Assembly: GCA_047639415.1 (NCBI GenBank)
Contig: JBLINP010000114.1
Span: 1-12,746 of the forward strand
Direction of reading: 5' to 3'
DNA length: 12,746 bases
DNA from: OFTM34 sp047639415
GTDB taxonomy: Bacteria > Planctomycetota > UBA1135 > GCA-002686595
Part shown: one piece after another, positions 1-8,385 of the stretch
Position numbering within the stretch: position 1 is the stretch's first letter
Layout: each line of letters starts with the position of its first letter
Translations under genes and position numbers: made by a program
The notes under the pieces: generated by a model
Database searches by the model: none
What the model was told of the DNA's origin: nothing
What the model saw: only the letters and a program-made list of their open reading frames with translations

Positions 1-33
1 CCACGAACGACCGGCACTGCCGGTCGTTCGTGG
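1..33 (-). terminator. Perfect 33-nt palindrome downstream of the cusA-like gene; possible terminator hairpin
   Basis: The two 16-nt arms are exact reverse complements around a single central C at position 17, so the RNA from either strand can fold into a very stable stem. It lies about 33 bp beyond the stop codon of the efflux permease gene and forms the far end of the 62-bp repeat copy at 9-70. The position fits a transcription terminator or a 3'-end-stabilising hairpin. No T-run is visible because the window ends here, so rho-independent termination cannot be confirmed. The same palindrome occurs truncated at 12609-12633, which shows that it belongs to a repeat family rather than being a gene-specific terminator. 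Confidence 0.45.
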
Positions 34-70
34 TGTTTGGTCCGCGTGTTCATGAATATTTCGGGCTAGG
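9..70 (-). repeat. Stop-codon-anchored 62-bp repeat, left copy
   Basis: Read on the minus strand, this copy starts CCTAGCCCGAA and its TAG is the stop codon of the efflux permease gene. It continues through TATTCATGAA, an ACACGCGGACC block and the first part of the palindrome. The copy at 12572-12633 on the plus strand matches it over 62 positions with two differences: A/T after CCCGAA, and the palindrome centre. The two copies therefore form a long-range inverted repeat across the whole window. The most economical reading is a dispersed 3'-end repeat (REP-like) family. A terminal inverted repeat of a 12.6-kb element is possible, but no transposase gene lies between the copies. Confidence 0.8.
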
Positions 71-3000
71 TTCTGCGCTTAAAGGTCCACTCGAGCTCCC
101 GCACTAAGCAGTAGAGCACGGGAACGACCAGCATCGTCAATAGCTCGAAGGCCATGCCGCCAACGGACGGAATGGCCATGGGGATCATGATGTCGGATCC
201 GCGGCCGGTTGAAGTCAAAACGGGCAAGAGTGCCAAGATGGTCGTGGCCGTCGTCATCAAGCACGGCCGAATTCTGCGCTTACCTGCCAAGATCGTCGTT
301 TCGCGAATGGCCTTGATACTGTCGGGTTCAGCGTCTTTGAAGCTCTGCTTCAAGTACGTGCCCATGACAACTCCATCATCCGTCGCGATTCCAAACAAAG
401 CCAAGAACCCGACCCAGACGGCAACGCTCATGTTGATCGGACCAATCTGAAAGAGGTCGCGCATGGATGTTTCGAGAACATCAAAATCGAGGAAGCCTTC
501 GCGCCCGTAGAGCCAAAGTAGAACGAAACCTCCCGAACAGGAGACCAGCACTCCCGACCAGACGATCAGCGTGGTCAAGACGCTACTGAATTGCAGATAC
601 AGAATGATGAAGATGACAAGTAAGGCGAGAGGCACGAGCACGGACATCGTCTTTTGTGCGCGAACTTGATTCTCGTACGTGCCGGTGAAGGCGTACCGAA
701 TACCTGCCGGGATCGTCAACTCACCGGATTTGGTTTTCGCCAGCAAAAACTGGTGAGCGCTTTCAACTACGTCGACTTCTGCCCAACCGCTGAGCTTGTC
801 AAAGATGACATAGCCGATTAGAAAAGTATCTTCGCTCTTGATCGCTTGTGGTCCGCGTTCAAATTTGATTTCAGCCAGCTGTCGCAGCGGAATTTGAGCA
901 CCGCCGGGGGTCGGGATCAGGATGTCACGCAGTCGGTCGAAATCATCGCGGAGTTCACGTTGATAGCGAACGCGAACAGGATATCTCTCGCGGCCTTCGA
1001 CTGTCGTCGTGAGTTTCTTACCACCGACCGCAACCTCGAGGATTTCCTGAACGATACTGATGTGCAAACCGTGGCGAGCCAATGCTTCTCGATCGAGCAC
1101 GATCTCCAAATAGGGTTTGCCAATCGTTCTATCGGCCAAGACAGCATTGGCTTTGACGCCAGGAACTTGTTTGAGGAGCCTTTCCAATTCGAGACCGAAG
1201 GCCTCGATCGACTCGAGATCGGGGCCCAGGACTTTGATTCCCAATGGGGCCCGCATCCCGCTTTGAAGCATGGCTAGTCGAGCACTAATCGGCTGCAACT
1301 TGGGAGCACTCGTGCTTCCGAGAACTTTGCCAGCCGACGCGATTTCCTTCCAGATGTCGTCCGTGGTGCGGATGTGATCGCGCCATTGACGGTAGGGGCG
1401 ACCGTCCGGGTCGATAATCAACTCGCCGTTAAGGTCGCGTTCGTATTCTCCATATTCCTCGTCGTAAGCAAATTTCAGGCGCGTGCCGTTCAGGTCCGTG
1501 CGGAATTCTGGGACGTAATTGATGATCGTTTCCAACATCCCGATGGGAGCCGGATCGAGCGGTGAGTCCACGCGTCCCAATTTGCCAACGACGGATTCGA
1601 TTTCAGGTATGGAGGCGATTGCTCGGTCCTGAATCTGCATCGTGTCGAGAGATTCACCGATCGATGCGTGCGCCATGGTGCTCGGCATCCAAAGGAAAGA
1701 CCCCTCGTCGAGGTTGGGCATGAACTCCTTGCCTAGCCCGGGAAACGCATCGGACGCTTTCTCCCAAAGCACGGTGTTTTGTAGTTCCGACTTCGGAATA
1801 AAGGAGAAGACGCGTTCGAATCCAAGCCAGGCGATGGCCCCAAAAACGATCAAGGCGAGGGGGGCCGAAAGGAACAGCAGTTTGTGATTGAGGCAAAAGC
1901 GCAGCACGAATGGATAAACCCGTTGAACAACGCTGAATACCAACAGCAACCCGATAACTAGGCCGCCGGCAAAGATGAGGTTTTCCGTCTGGCTGCGTTC
2001 GAGGCCTAATGGAGACCAGTGATCGGCGAGGACCATCAACACGAAGCCAACCGTGAGCAAGTTGATTGAGATGGATGTGAGCTTGCGTACGAATGGCGGA
2101 AGATGCGGAGCCAGCGCAATCCAAACGCCAAAAGCGAGAATCGTCGAGCCCGAATATGTCCAGCTTTGAACGAGCATGACTACGCCCGCGATCAAGAGCG
2201 AGAGACTCGCCAGTCGACGAGTTCGGTATCCAGTTTCCGAGCGCTTGCCCAACGGCGAACGAAAGAGCACATGCGCGGCGGGCGGAATTAAAACGATCGC
2301 TACGAAAACCGCAGAGATGAGCGCGAAGGTCTTGGTCGTGGCCAGCGGATGGAAGAGCTTGCCCTCAGTTCCGGTCATCGCGAAAACAGGCAAGAAGCCG
2401 ACCACAGTGGTCGCCATTGCAGTCACGATGGCGCCCGCGACTTCACTAGCCGCCCGATGAATGACTTCTAGGCGATTTTCGCTCGGATCTGCGCGACGTA
2501 GGTGCGAAAGAATGTTCTCGCACATGACCACGCCCATATCGACCATGGTCCCGATGGCGATTGCGATGCCAGATAGCGCAACGATGTTCGCATCAACGCC
2601 AAAGAGCTTCATAAGCACGAAGCAGATGCCGACGGCCAGCGGCAGAACACTTCCGATCAGAAGGGCGCTCGACAAATGCATGACCATCAAGATCACCACG
2701 ATTAGGGTGACCAAGATTTCGTCGAATAGGGCATTGGACAATGTGCCGACAGTTTCGCGGATCAAGGCCGTTCGGTCGTAGAAAGGCACCAAGGTGATGC
2801 GGCTTTGAGTCAACCACTCTGGACGATCGTCCACCGATGAGTTGGCGTACCAGCGCAACCATGCTTCCTGATTGAGCGTGTGGTCGATGTAGGCTGGAAA
2901 GCCTTGCTTGTTTGCAAAGTCGCGAACTTCGCTGCGATCGACCATGCGCTCATCGACGAGAATTTTGACCGGCAGTCCGGGGCCCATTCGCCTGATTTCA

Positions 3001-3998
3001 GTTTTGACGTGTTCAATGGCCTCGAGCGGGTTGTAGCCATAGCGAACGACGACGACGCCGCCGACCGCTTCTGCACCATTCTTATCAAGCGCACCTCTGC
3101 GAAGCGCCGGTCCCAAATTGACCGAAGCGATGTCCTTCACGTAAATCGGAACGTTTTCGTTAACGCCGACGACGGTTCGCTCCAAGTCCCCTACAGAATG
3201 CAGAAAGCCCAATCCGCGAATCACGTATTCAACGCGATTGATTTCCACTGTTCGCGCGCCAATGTCCTCGTTGGACATGCGCACGGCGCGGAAGACGTCT
3301 TCCAGCGTCACTCCGTAAGCGCGCATCGCGTCAGGATCGACGTCTACTTGATACTCGCGGACGAAGCCGCCAATCGATGAGACTTCACTGATGCCGCTGG
3401 CCGAAGCCAACGCGTAGCGCACGATCCAATCTTGCGTGCTCCGCAGTTCGTCTAAGTCGAATCCACCAGTCACCTTGCCATCGGCATCTCGACCTTCGAG
3501 CGTGTACCAGAAGATTTGCCCCAAGGGGGTCGCATCGGGGCCGAGCGCGGGCTGAACTTGGTCGGGAAGCGTTCCGGAGGGCAGACTCGATAGGCGTTCC
3601 AACACGCGGCTCCGAGACCAATAAAACTCTACGTCCTCTTCGAAGATGACATAGATCGACGAGAAACCGAACATCGAAAAACTGCGAACCGTGCGTACGC
3701 CGGGCACGCCGAGCAGTGAAACCGTCAACGGATAGGTCACCTGATCTTCGACGTCCTGGGGGGAGCGCCCCGGCCAACGGGTGAAAACGATTTGCTGGTT
3801 CTCACCCAAGTCCGGAATCGCATCGACGGCGATCGGATCCCGGGGAAAGTTGCCCAAATCCCAATCAAAAGGGGAATTCCGCAATCCCCATCCAATGGCC
3901 ATGAGCACGAACAGGGAGACGATTAGCTTTTGATTGAGACAAAATCCAATCAAAGCCGCCAAAGGTCCGGTGGGGACCTGATTCGATTTACTCATCAT
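66..3998 (-). CDS. cusA: CusA/CzcA-family heavy-metal efflux RND permease
   Basis: This is an inner-membrane proton-driven heavy-metal RND pump, about 1310 residues long. E. coli CusA has about 1047. Visible family blocks are DAIPDLGENQ (59-68), VEDQVTYPLT (83-92), the GPDAT loop (153-157) and SGIAIAIGTMVD in TM4, with the proton-relay aspartate at D487. The C-terminal helix bundle spans about 1117-1300. The extra length comes from a periplasmic insert (about 350-400), a stretch of about 120 residues with several extra hydrophobic segments between the two RND halves (about 580-700), and a charged insert near 833-885. Of the E. coli CusA methionine triad, only the M573 equivalent (M910) is kept. 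The M623 and M672 positions are L978 and A1052, and K984 is replaced by C1246, so copper/silver specificity is uncertain. The start lies in ATGATGAGTAA, overlapping the adaptor stop. GGAG is 4 nt before the first ATG and 7 nt before the second (3995), so either could be used. It is the last gene of the efflux operon, and its TAG stop lies in the 9-70 repeat. Confidence 0.93.
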   Translation of the reverse strand: MMSKSNQVPTGPLAALIGFCLNQKLIVSLFVLMAIGWGLRNSPFDWDLGNFPRDPIAVDAIPDLGENQQIVFTRWPGRSPQDVEDQVTYPLTVSLLGVPGVRTVRSFSMFGFSSIYVIFEEDVEFYWSRSRVLERLSSLPSGTLPDQVQPALGPDATPLGQIFWYTLEGRDADGKVTGGFDLDELRSTQDWIVRYALASASGISEVSSIGGFVREYQVDVDPDAMRAYGVTLEDVFRAVRMSNEDIGARTVEINRVEYVIRGLGFLHSVGDLERTVVGVNENVPIYVKDIASVNLGPALRRGALDKNGAEAVGGVVVVRYGYNPLEAIEHVKTEIRRMGPGLPVKILVDERMVDRSEVRDFANKQGFPAYIDHTLNQEAWLRWYANSSVDDRPEWLTQSRITLVPFYDRTALIRETVGTLSNALFDEILVTLIVVILMVMHLSSALLIGSVLPLAVGICFVLMKLFGVDANIVALSGIAIAIGTMVDMGVVMCENILSHLRRADPSENRLEVIHRAASEVAGAIVTAMATTVVGFLPVFAMTGTEGKLFHPLATTKTFALISAVFVAIVLIPPAAHVLFRSPLGKRSETGYRTRRLASLSLLIAGVVMLVQSWTYSGSTILAFGVWIALAPHLPPFVRKLTSISINLLTVGFVLMVLADHWSPLGLERSQTENLIFAGGLVIGLLLVFSVVQRVYPFVLRFCLNHKLLFLSAPLALIVFGAIAWLGFERVFSFIPKSELQNTVLWEKASDAFPGLGKEFMPNLDEGSFLWMPSTMAHASIGESLDTMQIQDRAIASIPEIESVVGKLGRVDSPLDPAPIGMLETIINYVPEFRTDLNGTRLKFAYDEEYGEYERDLNGELIIDPDGRPYRQWRDHIRTTDDIWKEIASAGKVLGSTSAPKLQPISARLAMLQSGMRAPLGIKVLGPDLESIEAFGLELERLLKQVPGVKANAVLADRTIGKPYLEIVLDREALARHGLHISIVQEILEVAVGGKKLTTTVEGRERYPVRVRYQRELRDDFDRLRDILIPTPGGAQIPLRQLAEIKFERGPQAIKSEDTFLIGYVIFDKLSGWAEVDVVESAHQFLLAKTKSGELTIPAGIRYAFTGTYENQVRAQKTMSVLVPLALLVIFIILYLQFSSVLTTLIVWSGVLVSCSGGFVLLWLYGREGFLDFDVLETSMRDLFQIGPINMSVAVWVGFLALFGIATDDGVVMGTYLKQSFKDAEPDSIKAIRETTILAGKRRIRPCLMTTATTILALLPVLTSTGRGSDIMIPMAIPSVGGMAFELLTMLVVPVLYCLVRELEWTFKRRT

Positions 3999-6045
3999 CC
4001 TGCTCCGACTCAGCAAGCGGGCCGAGCACCGTTCCACAGATCTTCATGTAACCATCGAAGTAGGGATTCTCTACGGACTGACTTTGCTGCAACCAGCGTG
4101 CACCGTCATCGAAGGCCATTGGGCATTCTGCTTCGTAAACTCCATCTGCCTGATTGAAGGTCAGTAGCAAGCCCCGCATGGTTTTCGAAAGTTGAACGAA
4201 GTGCTCCCGAATTTCCTCCCCGTCGAGCGTTTGTTGCATCGCCTCGAGGGTCGTCAATAATTCCTCGCTGAAGTGGCGCCAACGTCGACGTGTATCGGGC
4301 TCCAATCGCTCTAGGATGCGGTGATTGACCGTCGCCGAACACTCATGAATAAAGGTGCGAGCTAAGTCAATGTCGTCGTCGTAAAGAGCCCTGTGGATTA
4401 GAAAGTAAACCGACCTGAGATTGAGAATTTTGACCAATAAGCCTTCGGGCAAAACGATGGGTTCCAAGTCGTTTAGATCTGAAAGGTAACTATCGTTGGG
4501 TTGAATGGACTCAGGCTCAGGCGTGCTGTTCGAGAGTTTCGATTCCGGACGCAGCATGATGCCCGAGGCGGACATCATGCTGGGCTTCGCAAGAATCTGA
4601 AGCGCGCTATCCAACTTGAAGTTGCCGTTGGTGACCACGCGTTCGCCTTCTTCAAGTCCGCTTGCAACTAGGTACCAATCGCCGGAACGCGGGCCGAGTA
4701 AGATTTCTCGCCCTTCGTAGGTCGGTCCCTCGTCGGATTCGATCTCAACGTAAACGACAGCGCGTCGCCCGGTTCGCAGCGGAGCCGTAGCGGGGATTAC
4801 CAGTGGCTTTTTCTGATTGCCGATGTTGGACGGTACGTATCCCAGCGATTCCGTCGTGGCCAAGTCCATTTCGCAAATACGACAAATGCCAGCATCCGAC
4901 TCCACAACCTCCGGATGCATCGAACAGATCCATTTTCCGGCCAGGCTGTTGTCCATTACGCGTCCTTCCGTGGCCATCTTGGTGCGCACCACGGCCCGCA
5001 CGAACATGCCTGGGCGCAATACGCCTTTCGGGTTATCGAGGTTTACACGTACCTTGATGGTTTGCGTTACGGGATCCAGCTTGCGAGCTAGGAATGCGAT
5101 CGTGCCTTGAAAGACTTGTCCGGGAAAAGCTTCGGCCGTGAACTCGACAGATTGACCGTAGCGCAGCCAAACCAAGTCCGATTCGTAGGCGTCGAGTTGC
5201 AACCAAAGATGTGACAGGTCCGCGATCGTGTAGATGCGCGTCCCTTCTTCGACGTACATGCCGGTTTGAGCGTTTTTGTCCACGACAACTCCACCGATGG
5301 GAGCGTAGATCGTCATGTGATCGGTGGGCGCGTCGCTGATTTCGATGAGTTTGATTTGCGTAGCGTTCAAACCCATCTTGCGCAATCGCTCTCGCGCGGC
5401 GTCGACCGTGGCGGAGATGGACTCACGCTCCATTGGTGACGCTTCAAAGGGAAGCGAACGTTTGGCAGCCAGAGCAGACAGGAGCGCGGATTGGTCCGTA
5501 TAAATTTTGGGGCTGTACAGACTCACCATGTGGTCTCCAGCTGCAACTTCGACTCCTGTGTAGTCGACGAACAAGCGCTCTAGTCGTCCTGGAGCCCAAG
5601 CGGTTAGGTGTGCCAGTCGCGTTTCGTCGACTTGGATTTTCCCAACCATGCGCACTTCGGTTTGTACGAAGCGCCTTTCGACGGGATGGGTTTGAATGCG
5701 AGCGAGCGTTTGGGCGTCCTCCGACAATTGAATGCGACGATCAAGCGAGTCAGGGTCGCTTCCCGAGCTTGATTCGAGCGGGATCAGATCCATTCCACAT
5801 AGCGGACAAGAACCAAACTCCGGCATCATGATTTGTGGGTGCATAGAGCAACTCCACATCGTCTTCTCGACGGGTTCCATGTGCGCTTCGTGAGCGCCCA
5901 TGGCGGGCATCGACGAGCTCGCGGGAGCTAGCCCACCACGTAAGTGCCAACCTCCATAAACAGCCAGAAGAATCAATAAGAGGGTGATGCCCTGGGACGC
6001 AAAGATTCGGATTAGAGAGGGTCTCTTCGGGGATTCGCTGGTCAT
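3988..6045 (-). CDS. cusB: CusB-type periplasmic adaptor with two metal-binding domains and a DUF3347-like C-terminus
   Basis: This is the membrane-fusion (adaptor) subunit linking the RND permease to the outer-membrane factor. It has 685 residues, against about 400 for E. coli CusB. An N-terminal membrane anchor spans about 12-34. A first heavy-metal-binding domain (64-90) has the CSMHP motif and a CPLCGMDL motif. The adaptor core (about 100-360) contains the lipoyl-like halves (LTAWAPGRLERL near 147-158, and YAPIGGVV near 247) and a beta-barrel ending in LRPGMFV. A second metal-binding domain (372-396) sits inside the core, but its second motif is CRICEMDL. The membrane-proximal part follows. 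The tail (about 535-672) resembles DUF3347, with CPMAF and a NPYF...CG ending that could bind metal. The start is supported by GGGAG 6 nt upstream. Its ATGA start overlaps the stop of the outer-membrane gene, and its own end overlaps the permease start. Both facts point to coupled translation. Confidence 0.92.
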   Translation of the reverse strand: MTSESPKRPSLIRIFASQGITLLLILLAVYGGWHLRGGLAPASSSMPAMGAHEAHMEPVEKTMWSCSMHPQIMMPEFGSCPLCGMDLIPLESSSGSDPDSLDRRIQLSEDAQTLARIQTHPVERRFVQTEVRMVGKIQVDETRLAHLTAWAPGRLERLFVDYTGVEVAAGDHMVSLYSPKIYTDQSALLSALAAKRSLPFEASPMERESISATVDAARERLRKMGLNATQIKLIEISDAPTDHMTIYAPIGGVVVDKNAQTGMYVEEGTRIYTIADLSHLWLQLDAYESDLVWLRYGQSVEFTAEAFPGQVFQGTIAFLARKLDPVTQTIKVRVNLDNPKGVLRPGMFVRAVVRTKMATEGRVMDNSLAGKWICSMHPEVVESDAGICRICEMDLATTESLGYVPSNIGNQKKPLVIPATAPLRTGRRAVVYVEIESDEGPTYEGREILLGPRSGDWYLVASGLEEGERVVTNGNFKLDSALQILAKPSMMSASGIMLRPESKLSNSTPEPESIQPNDSYLSDLNDLEPIVLPEGLLVKILNLRSVYFLIHRALYDDDIDLARTFIHECSATVNHRILERLEPDTRRRWRHFSEELLTTLEAMQQTLDGEEIREHFVQLSKTMRGLLLTFNQADGVYEAECPMAFDDGARWLQQSQSVENPYFDGYMKICGTVLGPLAESEQDDE

Positions 6046-7481
6046 TTTTGGCTCCCGGCCGTTTGGTCTGCGGGTGAGTTGCTGCTGAATTGAGTGGCGG
6101 ATGCCCCGACTAAAAATTCTAGTCGCGCGTGAGCGATCGCTCGATCGGTGAGGGCTCTTTGAAGTGCGAGGCGGAAATCGAGCAGAACGCGTTTGGCATC
6201 GATCAGTTCGTTGAAGTCGGATTGCCCGCTGCGGAAGTCCGCCTCGATGGCATCGAAAGATTGCTTCGCTCTGGGCAACAGTGAGCTTTGATACAAATTG
6301 ATTTGTCGTTCGGCATCACGTGCCAAAAAATGCGCCTGGGCAAGTTCCGAACGCAATTGATCGAGTTTGGATTCCACATTCGCGCTCATCATTCGGGTTC
6401 TCGCTCGGGCCGCCCTGCTGGCGGCATCGAGTCGTGCTCTGCGTACGGGCAGTCCGATTGAAAAAGTCGCTACCAGTGGGTCATCACCATTACCGGGAAC
6501 GTTGGCGGATCTAGCTCCGCCCGTGTTGATGTATTGAAGCCCAAGCGTGTAATCCGGGCTGCCCTCATGATCGGCCCGGTTTTGATCTGCTTTCGCTGCG
6601 CGCTTTTCAAATTGAATGCGTTGCAGTTCGGGGTTCAAATCCGCCATGCGCTGTTCGAGTTCTTCGGTCGACAACAATTTATTCGGAACTTGGAGTTCGT
6701 TCGGACTCGACACGGGGCTTTGAATCGACCGGTGAAGCACCACATTTAGTCGAGCAATGGCCGGAACTCGTTGGTCTCTGAGTCCTGCTAATTTGTTTTC
6801 AGATTGGCCCAGCTCGACCTGTGCTCGAATGAGCGTTGTGTAGGCAGCCGAGCCCGTGGCGTAATCGCGTCGAATCACCTCCTCCACAGACTGCAGTCGA
6901 TCACGATCTTCATTGAAACTGAGGATCGCCCGTTCGAGGTAGAAGAGTTCATACCAAGCGAGCTTGACCTCCAGCACTACGGCCTGCATTACCGCGCCCA
7001 ACTGTGCGCGATCGGCTTGTGTGCGAATCTCTGCGGCGCTTCTCGAAGCTTCCAAGGCATCTGAACTTGGGAATCTTTGGCGAATGCCAAGAGACCATTC
7101 CTGAGGACCAACTCGTGTTTCTACCTCCTCGATGAAATAGCTCCCCGTTAGTTCCGGATCGGGCAAGCTGGCGACTTGCGGCGCAATGTCGCGACTTGCC
7201 TGAAGCTGAGCTCGAGCAGCGCGAATGTTTGGATTGTTGGCGAGTGCTAACCGAATCAGGCCATCCAAACCCTTAGGTGTGGCTTCGTCAGTGGTGAGTT
7301 CGTCAGCTGGTGTTTCGACTTCGCTGGCGCGAAAATTCGGCGAGTACGCCGACGTCGATGGCCGAGCGCTATCTGGGTTGGAAGCGCATGCGCCAGTCAG
7401 AAAACAGAAGACAATCGATAGCCTCGATTCCAGCGATCTCGACCAAATGGATGAATGCGGATCGCGCGTGAAACTGAACAT
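6042..7481 (-). CDS. TolC/CusC-family outer-membrane efflux protein
   Basis: This is the outer-membrane channel of the tripartite metal pump (OEP/TolC superfamily), 479 residues. It shows the usual internal duplication of two long alpha-helical halves, about 70-260 and 285-465. Family-like stretches include ALANNPNIRAARAQLQASR near residue 80, SLPDPELTGSYF near 108, and the matching second-half helix RSGQSDFNELIDAKRVLLDFR near 417. The N-terminus has a hydrophobic signal-like segment (about 20-31) ending LTGAC, so C32 could be a lipidated cysteine as in CusC. The residue at -3 is T, so the lipobox is imperfect. The start has only a weak GAGAG element 9 nt upstream. It lies 74 bp after the cysteine-rich leader gene and overlaps the adaptor gene by 4 bp. 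Identification as CusC specifically comes from context, not from substrate-determining residues. Confidence 0.88.
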   Translation of the reverse strand: MFSFTRDPHSSIWSRSLESRLSIVFCFLTGACASNPDSARPSTSAYSPNFRASEVETPADELTTDEATPKGLDGLIRLALANNPNIRAARAQLQASRDIAPQVASLPDPELTGSYFIEEVETRVGPQEWSLGIRQRFPSSDALEASRSAAEIRTQADRAQLGAVMQAVVLEVKLAWYELFYLERAILSFNEDRDRLQSVEEVIRRDYATGSAAYTTLIRAQVELGQSENKLAGLRDQRVPAIARLNVVLHRSIQSPVSSPNELQVPNKLLSTEELEQRMADLNPELQRIQFEKRAAKADQNRADHEGSPDYTLGLQYINTGGARSANVPGNGDDPLVATFSIGLPVRRARLDAASRAARARTRMMSANVESKLDQLRSELAQAHFLARDAERQINLYQSSLLPRAKQSFDAIEADFRSGQSDFNELIDAKRVLLDFRLALQRALTDRAIAHARLEFLVGASATQFSSNSPADQTAGSQK

Positions 7482-7555
7482 GAGAAGCTGCTCTCGGAGT
7501 GCGAAAAATGAAGACGACGAATTTGCCCGCTAAGTGGGGCGGAGAAACGTCGTTC

Positions 7556-8170
7556 TCAGATCAGCAACGTGGAGAGTTCAGCTAAACATAGCGAAGTGCC
7601 GCCTTGCGTTAACCGAGTAGCTAGAACGGAACCTAGCGGCGTAGCGTTTACTCGGTGAACTGGGGCAGTTCGCTTGGCAAATGCACTCGAGCAGACTGCA
7701 TGCAGATCTACGAGCGCAAGCGTTTTGTAGGCGACTTGCAATTGTGTGTCGAGTCCGCGATGGAGGGATTCGGTTGCGGACGATCCAATCGGAAACAACC
7801 ACACCGTGATTGGTTTGGGCGATTCCTCGGGCGACCAGTTGCAATCACATCCCGCTGGAGCGGGGCTCCCAACTTCCGAATTACTGGATGTCCCCATCGG
7901 GCAACCGCTGGATGCGCTCATCGCTTCGAGATCGCAACAGCAACCATCGGTTTCAGCCGGGAGTTGATTCGCGAACAGAGACGAAAGTTCTACGCGTTGG
8001 TTGTCGCCACAGGTGGTACCGATCGATATCGAATCGCTGCGGGCTGCGGGGAGTTGCGCAGCGAGCATAGTCACCACGAGCCAAATCACGAGGGCACTGC
8101 GGCGTAGGCTGAGCACGAATCGCGGCTTTCGTCGCGAGATACTCCGTCGTGATTCTGGTTGGGTTCGCAT
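7556..8170 (-). CDS. Secreted cysteine-rich protein of unknown family, first gene of the efflux operon
   Basis: I do not recognise a family for this 204-residue protein. The N-terminus is basic (RRSISRRKPRF, then RR at 23-24), followed by a hydrophobic core at about 26-40 and PAARSDS, which looks like an exported signal peptide. The mature part has cysteines at 54, 77, 78, 79, 90, 108, 110, 160 and 195. Six of them lie within residues 77-110, as a CCC run, a CPM motif and a CDC motif. That density suggests thiol metal binding or disulfides in the periplasm. It precedes the CusC/B/A-like genes by 74 bp on the same strand, so a metal-chaperone or sensor role comparable in position to CusF is a reasonable guess. 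It does not have CusF's sequence. The ATG lacks a clear ribosome-binding site. Overlapping plus-strand frames were rejected because they show no family signal or export signature. Confidence 0.7.
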   Translation of the reverse strand: MRTQPESRRSISRRKPRFVLSLRRSALVIWLVVTMLAAQLPAARSDSISIGTTCGDNQRVELSSLFANQLPAETDGCCCDLEAMSASSGCPMGTSSNSEVGSPAPAGCDCNWSPEESPKPITVWLFPIGSSATESLHRGLDTQLQVAYKTLALVDLHAVCSSAFAKRTAPVHRVNATPLGSVLATRLTQGGTSLCLAELSTLLI

Positions 8171-8187
8171 GGGGCAAAGTCGCTGGA

Positions 8188-8211
8188 ATACAGATCCTGT
8201 ATCAAGGATCT
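8188..8211 (-). promoter_or_regulatory. Two overlapping inverted repeats upstream of the efflux operon; candidate operator or RNA switch
   Basis: On the plus strand, ATACAG-ATC-CTGTAT (8188-8202) is a perfect 15-bp inverted repeat. It overlaps AGATCCT-GTATCA-AGGATCT (8192-8211), a perfect 7-bp-arm repeat with a 6-nt spacer. The pair ends about 18 bp before the start codon of the cysteine-rich leader gene. As DNA it could be a dimeric repressor site. TACA...TGTA half-sites are reminiscent of BlaI/CopY-type operators, but the 5-bp spacing here differs from the classical CopY box. As RNA the two hairpins share bases and cannot form together. No regulator gene is present in the window, and the -10/-35 elements are unclear. 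Confidence 0.4.
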
Positions 8212-8385
8212 AGAGCCTACACAAGCAAGAAAGCCTGCACTTGATTGGCTTATAGTTCTATTCGGCCAGGAATGCTGCAAACCAAAGTGTGTCGAGTGAT
8301 GAACTTGGATTGGATTCGAATAGCGCCGAAAACGAGCCAAACGAGGGCTTGGCAGGTGGTTGGCAGGCGGCGTTTTATTGCACCG

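Noticed and set aside
1654..2124. Minus-strand 156-codon frame within the permease gene
   Set aside because: It lies entirely inside the well-supported CusA-family frame and has no independent motif.
2880..3380. Plus-strand 166-codon frame antisense to the permease gene
   Set aside because: It is antisense to a strongly conserved RND region, and its length is explained by codon bias of the real gene.
7542..7557. Small stem GAGAA/TTCTC at the end of the cysteine-rich gene
   Set aside because: Five base pairs with a 6-nt loop is too weak to call a terminator inside an operon.
7655..8107. Plus-strand 150-codon open frame opposite the cysteine-rich gene
   Set aside because: It shows no recognisable motif, signal or ribosome-binding site. 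The minus-strand frame has a clear export signal and operon placement, so this is a shadow frame.
8349..8370. Tandem 11-bp repeat, TTGGCAGGTGG then TTGGCAGGCGG
   Set aside because: Only two short units with one mismatch downstream of the DUF4863 gene, and no stem or T-run. Probably chance.
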